Part shown: positions 22,847 to 31,598 of the stretch, piece after piece | Layout of the letters: every line of letters begins with the position of its first letter | Position numbering within the stretch: the stretch's first letter is position 1 | IMG/VR virus record: IMGVR_UViG_3300042892_002528 | Span: 1-64,000 of that record | Source of the DNA: a virus | DNA length: 64,000 nt | Direction: 5' to 3' (one strand) | Notes under the pieces: generated by a model | What the model was told of the DNA's origin: nothing | Databases searched by the model: none | The model's input: the letters and a program-made list of their open reading frames with translations, nothing else | Program-made: the position numbers and the translations under genes

Positions 22847-23887
22847 TTATGCCTCTTTAGCAATTACATCTTCAATCAAACTAGTAGGCTTTTTTGCAAA
22901 GTTTGGCATACTTTGAGTTTGAGTGTTTATTGGTTTAACGTTTGTTGTAAAGTCTTTTTTGGCTTTACTAACACCTAGTTTATTTTCTACACTTTTAATA
23001 ATTTTAGTGTAAGTATCAGTACTAAGAATCATTGAATCTTCATTGGTTCTTTCAGCGTCTATATCATGAGTTAACCTGATTGGAGTATATGTTCTTGTTG
23101 CTTTTCCATTATCAATAATAGTAAAGTTTTTGTTGTCTGGATAAGATATATTTTCAGGAAATGTTGAACCTATTACGACTGTAGTAGGCTTATCTAAAGC
23201 ATGAGCAAAATGTTGCCCTACACTATCACATCCTAAAAAGTAGTCACAGGCTTTAATAATTCCTGCCCATTTAACTAAATCTATATTTTCTGGAATTGCT
23301 GCTGGTATATCCTTGTCTGTAGGCACTTTAAAAGGTAACATTAATATTACCGCGTAATTTTTGCTTAAATCAGTTACTAGTTTAATAGTATCGTTTAATT
23401 CAAAACTTCTACCAGTAGTATCAAATACAAAATTGCCTTCTAGTTTTACACCGCTTCCAAACGGCTGTACAACTACGCATTTTTCTTTACCAAGTTGCGC
23501 TTTTACTTGATTTACTAAATTATACCCATATACTTGTTCAGCTTTGCCAAGTTCTAAATTGATCGGTTTAGAACTTGGTACGCTTTCTAAGTTGTTTATA
23601 ATTTTGTCAAATGCTTGAATAAGATTAGCTTTTTGGTTAAAATAAGCATTTAATCTATAAGGTTCAGGACATTCAATTTCTCTATCTTTAAGTTTTTGTT
23701 CAAAAAGATTTTTATGGGCAACATGATATACGTTATTTCTTAAAGTTGGACTGAGTAAAAATAACTCAGGCCATGCTTCGGCAATAATAACTACATCTTT
23801 ATCGATATTATTTTTATAGTACTCTAGAGCAGGAAGTGCACATAGTACTCTTCCTGCTCCCCCATTTATTGCAAATGCTTTTTTCAT
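22847..23887 (-). CDS. GT9-like (heptosyltransferase-type) glycosyltransferase
   Basis: A 346-residue GT-B protein. Residues about 140-160 give V-V-V-Q-P-F-G-S-G after a first Rossmann half (I-N-G-G-A-G-R-V-L-C-A-L-P-A). The second half shows D-Y-F-L-G-C-D-S-V-G-Q-H-F-A-H-A-L followed by P-T-T-V-V-I-G, the pattern of the donor-binding site of ADP-heptose:LPS heptosyltransferases. The C-terminal 50 residues are Lys/Thr/Asn-rich and probably disordered. Together with the kinase, nucleotidyltransferase and epimerase genes it would complete a pathway that makes and transfers ADP-heptose. Adjacent to the carbamoyltransferase with no gap. Confidence 0.8.
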   Translation of the reverse strand: MKKAFAINGGAGRVLCALPALEYYKNNIDKDVVIIAEAWPELFLLSPTLRNNVYHVAHKNLFEQKLKDREIECPEPYRLNAYFNQKANLIQAFDKIINNLESVPSSKPINLELGKAEQVYGYNLVNQVKAQLGKEKCVVVQPFGSGVKLEGNFVFDTTGRSFELNDTIKLVTDLSKNYAVILMLPFKVPTDKDIPAAIPENIDLVKWAGIIKACDYFLGCDSVGQHFAHALDKPTTVVIGSTFPENISYPDNKNFTIIDNGKATRTYTPIRLTHDIDAERTNEDSMILSTDTYTKIIKSVENKLGVSKAKKDFTTNVKPINTQTQSMPNFAKKPTSLIEDVIAKEA

Positions 23888-23910
23888 AAATAATTATTAA
23901 ATTTTTGTTT

Positions 23911-24990
23911 TTAATTCCAACTAACACAAACCATACCAAATCGTCCAGCATCTCCGCCATATGCACTCTGTCCGCCCTCCGCTACTAAGCCTGCTCCGCC
24001 TGCTCCAGGAATACGTAAGAATCCATTTGGCGCACCGTAATAACATCCTCCAAAACTACCGCCTTGGCAACTATTACCCCAAGGGTATGCAAATTCCAGC
24101 ACACATTTTTCAAATCCAACTACGGGTGTAGATACTGAGCACCAACACATGCTAGTTCCAATTTGCATTGCGGGCCATAAACCTTGTACGCCCCAATAGT
24201 TTTGATTTCGGGATGTATCGGCACACTTTACAAACCAGTTCGCCTCTCCGGAAAATGCGTGAGGTATATAGGTGTTATCATCAGTACTGTCATAGCACCA
24301 ATTCCATCCCGAACACTGAGTAGGAGCACAATTATCTTGCGCAGGATATTGAGTATTGTTAGCCGTTGTTGTAGAACCAACATCTTTAGACCAACAAGTT
24401 GCACAACTTTTAGCACCATTGGCGCAAATACTTAGACCTGGGCCAGTAATGTAGGTAGGTGTATTATTAAGTCCTGGAGTTGTTTGGTCAGCATAGCAGC
24501 AGTAAGAACATCCGGCGCATAGTGTATACACAGCACCAGCAGTTACCTCCATTTTTGTTAACATATATGCACCACTTGGTCCAAAAGGCGCACCACCACA
24601 GCAACACTGCGAACTAGTACTTCCGCCTGGCCCCCATATTTGAAACTGTACACTAGTTACACCTGCAGGTACAGTCCACGTACAAGAAGCATCACATCTC
24701 CAATAACTTCCGTCAGTATTGCATACTTTAAGACCATTAGTCCGTGTTTCAATATTTGGGCTAACCCAGCACTTCCAAGCGTCTGTTACTACTTGCTGGG
24801 TCCCTGAAATTGGCATACTGCACCAGCATTTACTTGTTAGAAGAGGCCAACCTGTTAAAGTTCCTGTAGTACCTCTAAAACCGGCATCATTTGGTAAACT
24901 GGGAATTCCAGTCGAACTTTGTGTTTTTAAGTAGGCAACCAAAGTTTTTTGATTTTCAATCATTGCCGAACTTGTTAATATATCGCTCAT
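23911..24990 (-). CDS. cysteine-rich, glycine-rich tail appendage protein (359 aa)
   Basis: 26 of 359 residues are Cys, many in C-W-C, C-C-C and C-x-x-C settings. An N-terminal segment (S-D-I-L-T-S-S-A-M) matches that of the protein at 25679. A domain starting C-T-W-T-V-P-A-G-V-T-S-V and ending G-M-V-C-V-S-W-N is the glycine-rich receptor-binding type (T-W-T-V-P-A-G-V-T core, W-G-P-G-G, G-G-A-G-G). In ordinary members these loops hold glycine without Cys. The number of Cys suggests metal clusters or a dense disulfide network in the assembled particle. It is the last fibre gene before the metabolic island. Confidence 0.7.
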   Translation of the reverse strand: MSDILTSSAMIENQKTLVAYLKTQSSTGIPSLPNDAGFRGTTGTLTGWPLLTSKCWCSMPISGTQQVVTDAWKCWVSPNIETRTNGLKVCNTDGSYWRCDASCTWTVPAGVTSVQFQIWGPGGSTSSQCCCGGAPFGPSGAYMLTKMEVTAGAVYTLCAGCSYCCYADQTTPGLNNTPTYITGPGLSICANGAKSCATCWSKDVGSTTTANNTQYPAQDNCAPTQCSGWNWCYDSTDDNTYIPHAFSGEANWFVKCADTSRNQNYWGVQGLWPAMQIGTSMCWCSVSTPVVGFEKCVLEFAYPWGNSCQGGSFGGCYYGAPNGFLRIPGAGGAGLVAEGGQSAYGGDAGRFGMVCVSWN

Positions 24991-24999
24991 ATTTATTCC

Positions 25000-25668
25000 T
25001 TAAGTTTGTACTGGGGCTGGTATAGCCACAGGAGTTAGTGTATTAAATAAAGCCATCAACTCACCAGGTATTTCTGGAACATCGTTTGCAATAGTAATAA
25101 ATTTCCACTTATATGCAGGTTTAACTTTATTTACATAAGCTGAAATAACAGTTAAATAAGCTTCTACTTTTGTACGATCTTCTGCACTAAATTCGTGATC
25201 AGCTAAATATTTTTCTACTAACTGTTGTTTTTGTAGTGCAGGCATTAAATTAGGATTTGGCTCATTCTTTGCTATTGATATCAAAGATAGCACCCCTGTT
25301 TGACTGCTTACTACATCATAGTAGTCACTTAGCTTAGGATTACTTATTGCATAATATACGCTATCATCATAGTTTATTTGTTTGGTATGAGTGTATACAT
25401 GTGGTGTTAATTCTGGTTGTAAAATAATTGCTGCCGCTAGTTCGACTTCGGTTGCAGTAGCAATTTCAACAGGTACAGCAACTTGATTTTCATTTACTTG
25501 TGGTTCTGATGTATATGTAACAGGACTAACTATTACACTAACGCCTGTTTTTTCAACTAAGAACCAGACTTTGTCAGGTCCTGAGTAGGTAAAATCAGCT
25601 GTTTTATTTTCTGAAAAATCGTTTACCCAAAGTTCATTGGGTATTTTTATTGTTAAAGTTTTTTCCAT
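25000..25668 (-). CDS. fibre-associated protein of unknown function (222 aa)
   Basis: A soluble, acidic protein with no signal or membrane segment. The N-terminal half is beta-rich with V-W-F-L-V-E-K; the C-terminal half is helical (L-Q-K-Q-Q-L-V-E-K-Y-L, A-Y-L-T-V-I-S-A-Y-V-N-K-V) and ends Y-K-W-K-F-I-T-I-A-N-D-V-P-E-I-P-G-E-L-M-A-L. Endings of this W-K-F ... P-x-I-P-x-x-L type occur in small proteins beside fibre genes of aquatic phages. Its place between the two Cys-rich proteins suggests a fibre assembly chaperone or cap; this is inference. AAGG lies 8 bases before the ATG. Confidence 0.55.
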   Translation of the reverse strand: MEKTLTIKIPNELWVNDFSENKTADFTYSGPDKVWFLVEKTGVSVIVSPVTYTSEPQVNENQVAVPVEIATATEVELAAAIILQPELTPHVYTHTKQINYDDSVYYAISNPKLSDYYDVVSSQTGVLSLISIAKNEPNPNLMPALQKQQLVEKYLADHEFSAEDRTKVEAYLTVISAYVNKVKPAYKWKFITIANDVPEIPGELMALFNTLTPVAIPAPVQT

Positions 25669-25678
25669 GATTTATACC

Positions 25679-26659
25679 TTATGCCCAGCTAACTTTTACC
25701 ATACCGGTTCTACCCCAGTCACCATATAAACTTGTACATCCGCCAAAAGCGCTGTTAAACATTCCGCCATGACCAGGAATTAAATTACATCCTGCACAAG
25801 CCATTACACCTCGACCACCGCAGCAAGTAGTTGTAAAACAATCACACGTAATTGAACTCATATTTCCATTTGGTAATGGTAGTGAATATGTGCAAACATT
25901 ACCATACGAGCTTGCGTTTAGCATCATAGCAGCATTTTGGCTTTTAAGGCCATAAACTGTAGCATTAGTAGCTGTACCAAAAAAGCTTGCTGCAGCTAAA
26001 AAGTCTCTGCGCAGTGGGCCAGTTGGGTAACCGTTCATACAAGTAGAGGCAAGACCAAGTCCACATATACAAGCACCACTTGCACCGCCACCGTAACCTT
26101 GTCCAGCCCACCTAGTACAACCAGTAGCCCATTGATTTCCTAGTTGGCACATAGTATACACCAAGTTAGCGCAACCACCCATAGCACAAAAATTTGTTAA
26201 ACCTGCGCCAGTAACAAAACTAGGGCATCCGCTTACATCACACTGTTGTGTGCAATATGACTGTATTAAGTGTGCAGCTCCTGCACACAGTACATATGCG
26301 TTTCCTGGTGTTACAGTCATGCAAACACTAGCGTAAGCACCTGAATTACCTGTGGGTGCAAATCCGCAACAAAGACCTGCTTGGCTGCCTGCTCCAGCTC
26401 CCCAAAGTTCAAATCGAGCTTTAGTTACACCTGCGGGTACAGTCCAGGTACATGTTCCTCCGTCTCTGAAGTAAGTACCTGCGTCATATACACATATTTG
26501 ACCTACTGGTGCAGGTATTTTTGGTAGTACTGCTGACCAAAAAGAGTAACACAAAGGATTATTTAATATTGGTATAATTTCTGTAGGTTCTCCTAAGAGC
26601 TCTACTCGCATATCTCTAGTTCCTTTAGAGATAGCGTTATGCATTAATATATCTGACAT
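25679..26659 (-). CDS. cysteine-rich, glycine-rich tail appendage protein (326 aa), paralog of the 359-aa protein
   Basis: 25 of 326 residues are Cys. It shares with its neighbour at 23911 the start S-D-I-L, the core C-T-W-T-V-P-A-G-V-T, paired Cys after W-G-A-G-A-G, the C-A-G-A-A/C-A-G-C motifs and the end G-M-V-K-V-S-W-A. The two are diverged paralogs flanking the 222-residue gene. The glycine-rich fold suggests a fibre tip. Cys spacing is irregular rather than zinc-finger-like. AAGGAA lies 9 bases before the ATG. Confidence 0.7.
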   Translation of the reverse strand: MSDILMHNAISKGTRDMRVELLGEPTEIIPILNNPLCYSFWSAVLPKIPAPVGQICVYDAGTYFRDGGTCTWTVPAGVTKARFELWGAGAGSQAGLCCGFAPTGNSGAYASVCMTVTPGNAYVLCAGAAHLIQSYCTQQCDVSGCPSFVTGAGLTNFCAMGGCANLVYTMCQLGNQWATGCTRWAGQGYGGGASGACICGLGLASTCMNGYPTGPLRRDFLAAASFFGTATNATVYGLKSQNAAMMLNASSYGNVCTYSLPLPNGNMSSITCDCFTTTCCGGRGVMACAGCNLIPGHGGMFNSAFGGCTSLYGDWGRTGMVKVSWA

Positions 26660-26670
26660 ATATAATTTCC

Positions 26671-29547
26671 TTAAACTACGGTAATGGTTTTTATACTACC
26701 ATCAGTTTCGTTGTATGTAAGAGATACTGATTTAGTAACCCCCGCCTTTATTTCTTGATAGCTATTAACTACGGTTTGTAATTGTACATTACCAAATGTA
26801 CCATAAACAACATTAGTAAAATTAATGCCTGTGGTATCTTGCATTGCAGTTACCCTTGGAGCACCACGAATAGTACTATAAGCAACAGTATCTACGCTAG
26901 TATAATTTACTGTTTTATCACCTGAATTGTTGTCTACATAAGTTTTTACAGCAAATTCAGTAGGTACAGCATTATTTGAATTACCACTCATTGTACCATC
27001 ACTGGAGAACTCATTAATAAGTTCGCCAAGCTGAGCACCAATTGATCCTAGTTTCAAACTAGTTAAACCTGCCAAATCGAAAGCAGAGGCATTTAGAGTT
27101 GCACGTCCAGTAGCTTGATCAATACGGAAGTATTCACCTACGCGGAAATTACCATCTTGGTCAGTAGACACAAAGTAAACACGACCAGGGTATGCTTCAT
27201 CAACTTCGTTGCCTTGAGCAGATGGTTGAGTAGGAGTATTTGGGTAATTAGTAGTAGCTGTTCCACCTGTACCAATACTTAAAAAGTCATGTCCTGTTAA
27301 ACGAATTTGTGAATATTTATATCTTATTGTAACAGAAGAACCACTTGCACTTCCAGTCGGTTTTTCTTGTGCTAATACTATAGCTATTTTACTTGTAGCA
27401 TCTACATAAGTACCTGTTACACTTTGTATAACATAGCTAATCGTATCGCCTGCAATACTAATAGAGGCTCCGGGGGTAGGTAAAGTAGCTAAACCTGTTA
27501 CTACTAGTATAAATCCTTTTTGATCTTCTAAAGCACCAGCACTTACAACACCAGTTCCGCCACTTGTAAATGTTAGTGGATTACCTAATGTAAATGTTCC
27601 AGTAGCGCTAGTAACATAAATTTTATTAGCGTTAGACTGTACATTAGTTACTGTGGCTGTAGCACCTGTAGCAGTATTAGTAACTGTATCACCTACTACA
27701 ATGTTACCACCAGTATACAAGAAGTTTAATTGTTGTCCAAATACACTTCCAGTTACAGGTGTTTCACCTGCTAAAAAGCCTCGGCTGGTTGCTCCCCAGG
27801 TTCCGTAACTGTTGTTACCATTAAGTGAGCGAATAAATCCACCACCAGTAGCAGTATATCCAAAATAATTATAATAAGTAAAACAACTAACAATTTCAGC
27901 TTTACCACCATCTTTTACCCAAAAGCCTACACCGTTGTCGTTAATACAAGTGAATGCATGGAAGATCATACTCTTATTACCTTGTGCATTAACACTACCG
28001 TCAACTAAGGCAGCAATAGCACCTGATCCAATAAAAGAACACTCTAATACATAAGGAGATTTAAACAATATAGGAGCACTAGGATTTAATCTTACTACTA
28101 CACCTCTAATAGTAGAAGTAGTAATGTCTGCGGCAGTAGTTCCAGGAACCCAGCCAGTCATACCTTTAAACGTCATCCTATTTAAAATAGAACCATCGTT
28201 CATTAAAAACATAGAAGAATTAATGTTTAAAACAGAACCGTCATCGCTAAAACCGCTTTTAGGTTGAACAACTACAGTACGTTGATTGTCTCCGACAATA
28301 GCTACGTTTGCTGGAACTGTTATAGGTAATTGTTCGTTATAAACACCTGTACTAACAAAAATTGTACCACCATTAGTGCCAATATTATCACAAGCATAGC
28401 GAATAGAAGCATAAGGAGTAGCTAAATTTTTACCAGCAGCTGCTGTATCTGTTCCGTGTGGCGCTACATATCTGACGTTTAGACTCTCAGTAGCCCCTAT
28501 CCAGTCTACACCGTTACCAGCTGCATTAACTGTTAAACTTCTACCAGAATCTCCTGCTTCAAGAGCAGGCAATAAATCTGAAGCACCTACTACAAATTCT
28601 TGCCATTTACCAGCTGTAAAATCAACAGTAAAATCAGAGCCAGCAGTATGATCTTGAGCAGCTATGTAAACACTACCTGTTGCACTTTTAACAATATCAT
28701 CTTTAACATAAACTGTAGTAGCTGTCCAAGCATTTTTCCACTGAAGACCACTTGCAAATCGTGCCCATCTAGAAGCAGACAAATCAGTAGCAAAAGTTGT
28801 GGCTGTGTGTCTTAAAAGACATATATAGCTTGTTCCGCCACGAATAACAATATCATTTATAAAGTATTCTGTACCAACTGTCCAAGTACCTTTTGTACGG
28901 AAACCTTCCGTAAATACTTCCCAGTAACCCGAATTTAAACTACCATTAGCTAATGTAGGTAATTGATTAGTTGAATTAGTAGTTGCTTTAAAAGTATTAG
29001 CACCGTAGCTAACAACTCTTCCTGCAGCATAAGCTGTTGCTGAATTCCATGCTCCTGCAAAAGATATACCGTCTACTAGTTTATCCCAATAAGTTGCATT
29101 TATAGGATTATTTCCAGTACTATCTATTTTAGCTATATATGCCGATCCACCATATGTTACAACGTCATTTCTTTGATATGCAGTTGCATCTGAGTAGCTA
29201 GCTTCATATTGAATACCGTCAGCAAATTGCGACCAGTATGTAGTGTTAGGAGGTGTGTTTGCACTACCATCAGCAATAGCAATATATACTCTACCACCAT
29301 ATGCAATACCATCACCAACTTTATAAGCTGTTGAGGCGCTGTATACGCCTGTAAACTTTATACCCTCTACCAACAAAGACCAAAAATTGGTAAGAGTTGG
29401 TATACGTCCGGCCTCATTAACAGGATAAACGTAAACGTAAACATTTCCACCGTAACGAACGCAATCGTTGTATTCGTATATAGTAGTTGACGACCAATTG
29501 CCCTGAAATGATAGGCGTAATTTTCCTAAGTCAAGAATTTGTCCCAT
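26671..29547 (-). CDS. tail fibre with six CBM-like repeats and a beta-helix (958 aa)
   Basis: Residues about 15-325 contain six repeats of about 50 residues with the pattern W/Y-x-S-x-T-x-Y-x-x-x-D-x-V-x-Y-G-G-x-x-Y, ending Y-W-x-x-x-x-x-G-I-x-F. This resembles carbohydrate-binding modules of the chitin-binding (CBM5/12) type. Residues about 355-560 start V-R-Y-V-A-P-H-G-T-D and continue T-I-F-V-S-T-G-V-Y-N-E, a right-handed beta-helix (pectate-lyase-like) pattern. The rest is beta-rich with a C-terminal segment (F-R-V-G-E-Y-F-R-I-D-Q-A-T-G-R-A) seen in virion structural proteins of aquatic myoviruses. Probably a glycan-binding or depolymerising spike; no catalytic triad could be picked out. 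It overlaps the previous gene by one base (TAATG). Confidence 0.82.
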   Translation of the reverse strand: MGQILDLGKLRLSFQGNWSSTTIYEYNDCVRYGGNVYVYVYPVNEAGRIPTLTNFWSLLVEGIKFTGVYSASTAYKVGDGIAYGGRVYIAIADGSANTPPNTTYWSQFADGIQYEASYSDATAYQRNDVVTYGGSAYIAKIDSTGNNPINATYWDKLVDGISFAGAWNSATAYAAGRVVSYGANTFKATTNSTNQLPTLANGSLNSGYWEVFTEGFRTKGTWTVGTEYFINDIVIRGGTSYICLLRHTATTFATDLSASRWARFASGLQWKNAWTATTVYVKDDIVKSATGSVYIAAQDHTAGSDFTVDFTAGKWQEFVVGASDLLPALEAGDSGRSLTVNAAGNGVDWIGATESLNVRYVAPHGTDTAAAGKNLATPYASIRYACDNIGTNGGTIFVSTGVYNEQLPITVPANVAIVGDNQRTVVVQPKSGFSDDGSVLNINSSMFLMNDGSILNRMTFKGMTGWVPGTTAADITTSTIRGVVVRLNPSAPILFKSPYVLECSFIGSGAIAALVDGSVNAQGNKSMIFHAFTCINDNGVGFWVKDGGKAEIVSCFTYYNYFGYTATGGGFIRSLNGNNSYGTWGATSRGFLAGETPVTGSVFGQQLNFLYTGGNIVVGDTVTNTATGATATVTNVQSNANKIYVTSATGTFTLGNPLTFTSGGTGVVSAGALEDQKGFILVVTGLATLPTPGASISIAGDTISYVIQSVTGTYVDATSKIAIVLAQEKPTGSASGSSVTIRYKYSQIRLTGHDFLSIGTGGTATTNYPNTPTQPSAQGNEVDEAYPGRVYFVSTDQDGNFRVGEYFRIDQATGRATLNASAFDLAGLTSLKLGSIGAQLGELINEFSSDGTMSGNSNNAVPTEFAVKTYVDNNSGDKTVNYTSVDTVAYSTIRGAPRVTAMQDTTGINFTNVVYGTFGNVQLQTVVNSYQEIKAGVTKSVSLTYNETDGSIKTITVV

Positions 29548-29816
29548 TATAGAATCCTCATTAATAATTTATTTTTCCATACTGTACTATTATCACCCCA
29601 GTAAAATAGTACGCTGTTCTTTGACCAAAACCATGCTTGGTATTGATTTCTATCTATGTTATATACTGGTTGTGGTAAACTAACAGGCTCATTGCCGTCT
29701 AGAATATTCATATATAATTTCCCAGTTGTGGGATTAAAATTAAAACCGTAAAATACCTTGTCAGCTATTTCTGTAGCTGTGTCAAGAAACGTATCTGGTT
29801 CAAAAGTTCCAGCCAT
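29547..29816 (-). CDS. small structural/fibre-associated protein (89 aa)
   Basis: A beta-rich, Trp/Tyr-rich protein (F-Y-G-F-N-F-N-P-T-T-G-K-L-Y, Q-A-W-F-W-S-K-N, F-Y-W-G-D-N). Both ends are coupled through TAATG overlaps with fibre genes, so it is almost certainly translated with them. No family recognised. A joint or adaptor between fibre segments is plausible. Confidence 0.6.
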   Translation of the reverse strand: MAGTFEPDTFLDTATEIADKVFYGFNFNPTTGKLYMNILDGNEPVSLPQPVYNIDRNQYQAWFWSKNSVLFYWGDNSTVWKNKLLMRIL

Positions 29817-30136
29817 TATGCTACTCCTTGTAATATAGAAAAGACAGCATCTATACTGGATGCTAATCCAGAAGAGATAACTAATGTATCTCCTGCCGCA
29901 AGTACTAGTTTAGTACCCTTGAATACGTCAAAAGCATCGCCCGCCTCAATACGTTTATTTTTTTGAAGATAAGTATCTGTAGTACCTCTGCGAAGTATTA
30001 AATTAATAGGTACTGATGTAGTCAAAAGATTACTTAGATTACCTCCAATAACAATTGACTTTTCAGTAGCAGTAAAATTAATTACTTCAGTAGTACCTAC
30101 ACCCCTTGAAATTGCATTTATAAATATTGTTGCCAT
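29816..30136 (-). CDS. small beta-rich virion protein (106 aa)
   Basis: Starts M-A-T-I-F-I-N-A-I-S-R-G-V-G-T and contains L-R-R-G-T-T-D-T-Y-L, I-E-A-G-D-A-F-D-V-F-K-G and G-D-T-L-V-I-S-S. The pattern (short beta strands, a receptacle-like 'L-x-A-G-D-x-L' repeat) is like small tail proteins that cap or connect fibres in aquatic phages. AGGA lies 7 bases before the ATG and the stop overlaps the next start. No enzymatic motif. Confidence 0.6.
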   Translation of the reverse strand: MATIFINAISRGVGTTEVINFTATEKSIVIGGNLSNLLTTSVPINLILRRGTTDTYLQKNKRIEAGDAFDVFKGTKLVLAAGDTLVISSGLASSIDAVFSILQGVA

Positions 30137-30140
30137 ATTT

Positions 30141-31598
30141 TTATCCTAACGCTATTGCATAGACGGTTGCTGCATTTGTAGCAACTTCTTCTATCGATTG
30201 AGCACTTACTGAGTCACCTAATAGCTCTCGGACAATTATTTGAGCTCCACTATTTAGTGTCGGGGAAGTAATTGTTAAAGTAGTTCCAGAAACAGTATAA
30301 TCAGTAGTAGGTCTTATTACTACACCATTAACTACCACAAAAATAGTATTAGCAGTTAGTCCAGCATTAATTGTAAAAGTATTTGTACTTCCATTTGCCG
30401 TAAAAGATTCTGTTACCATGCTGTAAGGAGTAGTACCTACTGGACCAGTTGGTCCTTGAGCACCTTGTACTCCTTGAATACCTTGTGGCCCTTGTAATCC
30501 TGTTGCTCCTTGTAGTCCTATTGGTCCTGTAGGGCCTACTATTGTTGAAGCAGCCCCTGTAGGGCCTTGAAGACCTTGAGGTCCTGTTGCGCCTGTATCG
30601 CCTATAAGACCTTGAGGTCCTGGAATTATTGATGCAGGACCTTGAGGGCCTGTTGGACCATCACCAAGCATTTCTCTAATTACAATTTGACTTGCAGGAC
30701 CTGGAGTTACTGTAAATCCTAAATTAGTACCAAGAACTGTATAGTCTGCACCTGGTCTTAATATTGTATTATTAACAATTACTAATAAATTATTAACACT
30801 AAGATTTGGACCTATAGCAAATGTAGCTGTAGTACCGTCCCCTGTATAAGTTTTAGTAGTAATTATAAAGGGGAATCCGTTACCTATAGGTCCTTGTATA
30901 CCTTGGTCACCTTTGACACCTTGAGTACCTTGAGTACCCTGTGGACCTGTAGGTCCTTGAAAACCTTGAAGACCTTGAGGACCCTGGATACCTTGAGCTC
31001 CCTGAGGACCTTGTGCTCCCTGAATACCTGTTCTAGCAAAGGTAATAAGTATATCTTCAGAATTTACAAAGGGAGTATTACTGCTTCCACTAACAAAAGA
31101 ACAACCTATATTGAAGAAACCTTGCTCTTCGGAAATTGAAGTTATTGTAAATAATCCAAATACTGAAAGATTAGACTTCTTAGAAATTCTAAAGTGACCT
31201 TTTATAGAGGCAGAAGAATTGTTAATTCCTCTTACGTATTCTTGAATATCTGACGAACTATCATCTAGATCATCAATTCGCAGTATTGTTGCGAGATTGA
31301 GAGAAGCATTATTGAATTTTAACTTTCCTGGTCCAGGATCACTATTTGCTACACTAGTATCAAATGTATAATCAAATGATGCACCACCAAAGTTACCGTC
31401 ATTACCTTGTACACCTTGTGCTCCCGTGGGACCTATTGCTCCTGAAGAATATGGCAAGGAGTTCCAAGCGGATACTCCGTTACCAATCTTAAACTTTTCT
31501 GTGTCTAATTCTACACAAAGCTCACCTTCTACAAGAACAGGATTAACACTAGCCCACTGTGCCGCGGTGCCGCGTCTTAGTTGAACGTGAATTGCCAT
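30141..31598 (-). CDS. collagen-like tail fibre (485 aa)
   Basis: The N-terminal domain ([12 protein letters not shown], then G-E-L-C-V-E-L-D-T, then F-K-I-G-N-G) is the attachment domain common at the base of phage tail fibres. Two collagen regions (about 190-240 and 325-385) each lead into a beta module with the [13 protein letters not shown] pattern or a close variant, ending R-E-L-L-G-D or R-E-M-L-G-D. These modules are shared with the 1547-residue fibre next door. A trimeric rod is expected. The start overlaps the previous stop (TAATG). Confidence 0.85.
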   Translation of the reverse strand: MAIHVQLRRGTAAQWASVNPVLVEGELCVELDTEKFKIGNGVSAWNSLPYSSGAIGPTGAQGVQGNDGNFGGASFDYTFDTSVANSDPGPGKLKFNNASLNLATILRIDDLDDSSSDIQEYVRGINNSSASIKGHFRISKKSNLSVFGLFTITSISEEQGFFNIGCSFVSGSSNTPFVNSEDILITFARTGIQGAQGPQGAQGIQGPQGLQGFQGPTGPQGTQGTQGVKGDQGIQGPIGNGFPFIITTKTYTGDGTTATFAIGPNLSVNNLLVIVNNTILRPGADYTVLGTNLGFTVTPGPASQIVIREMLGDGPTGPQGPASIIPGPQGLIGDTGATGPQGLQGPTGAASTIVGPTGPIGLQGATGLQGPQGIQGVQGAQGPTGPVGTTPYSMVTESFTANGSTNTFTINAGLTANTIFVVVNGVVIRPTTDYTVSGTTLTITSPTLNSGAQIIVRELLGDSVSAQSIEEVATNAATVYAIALG

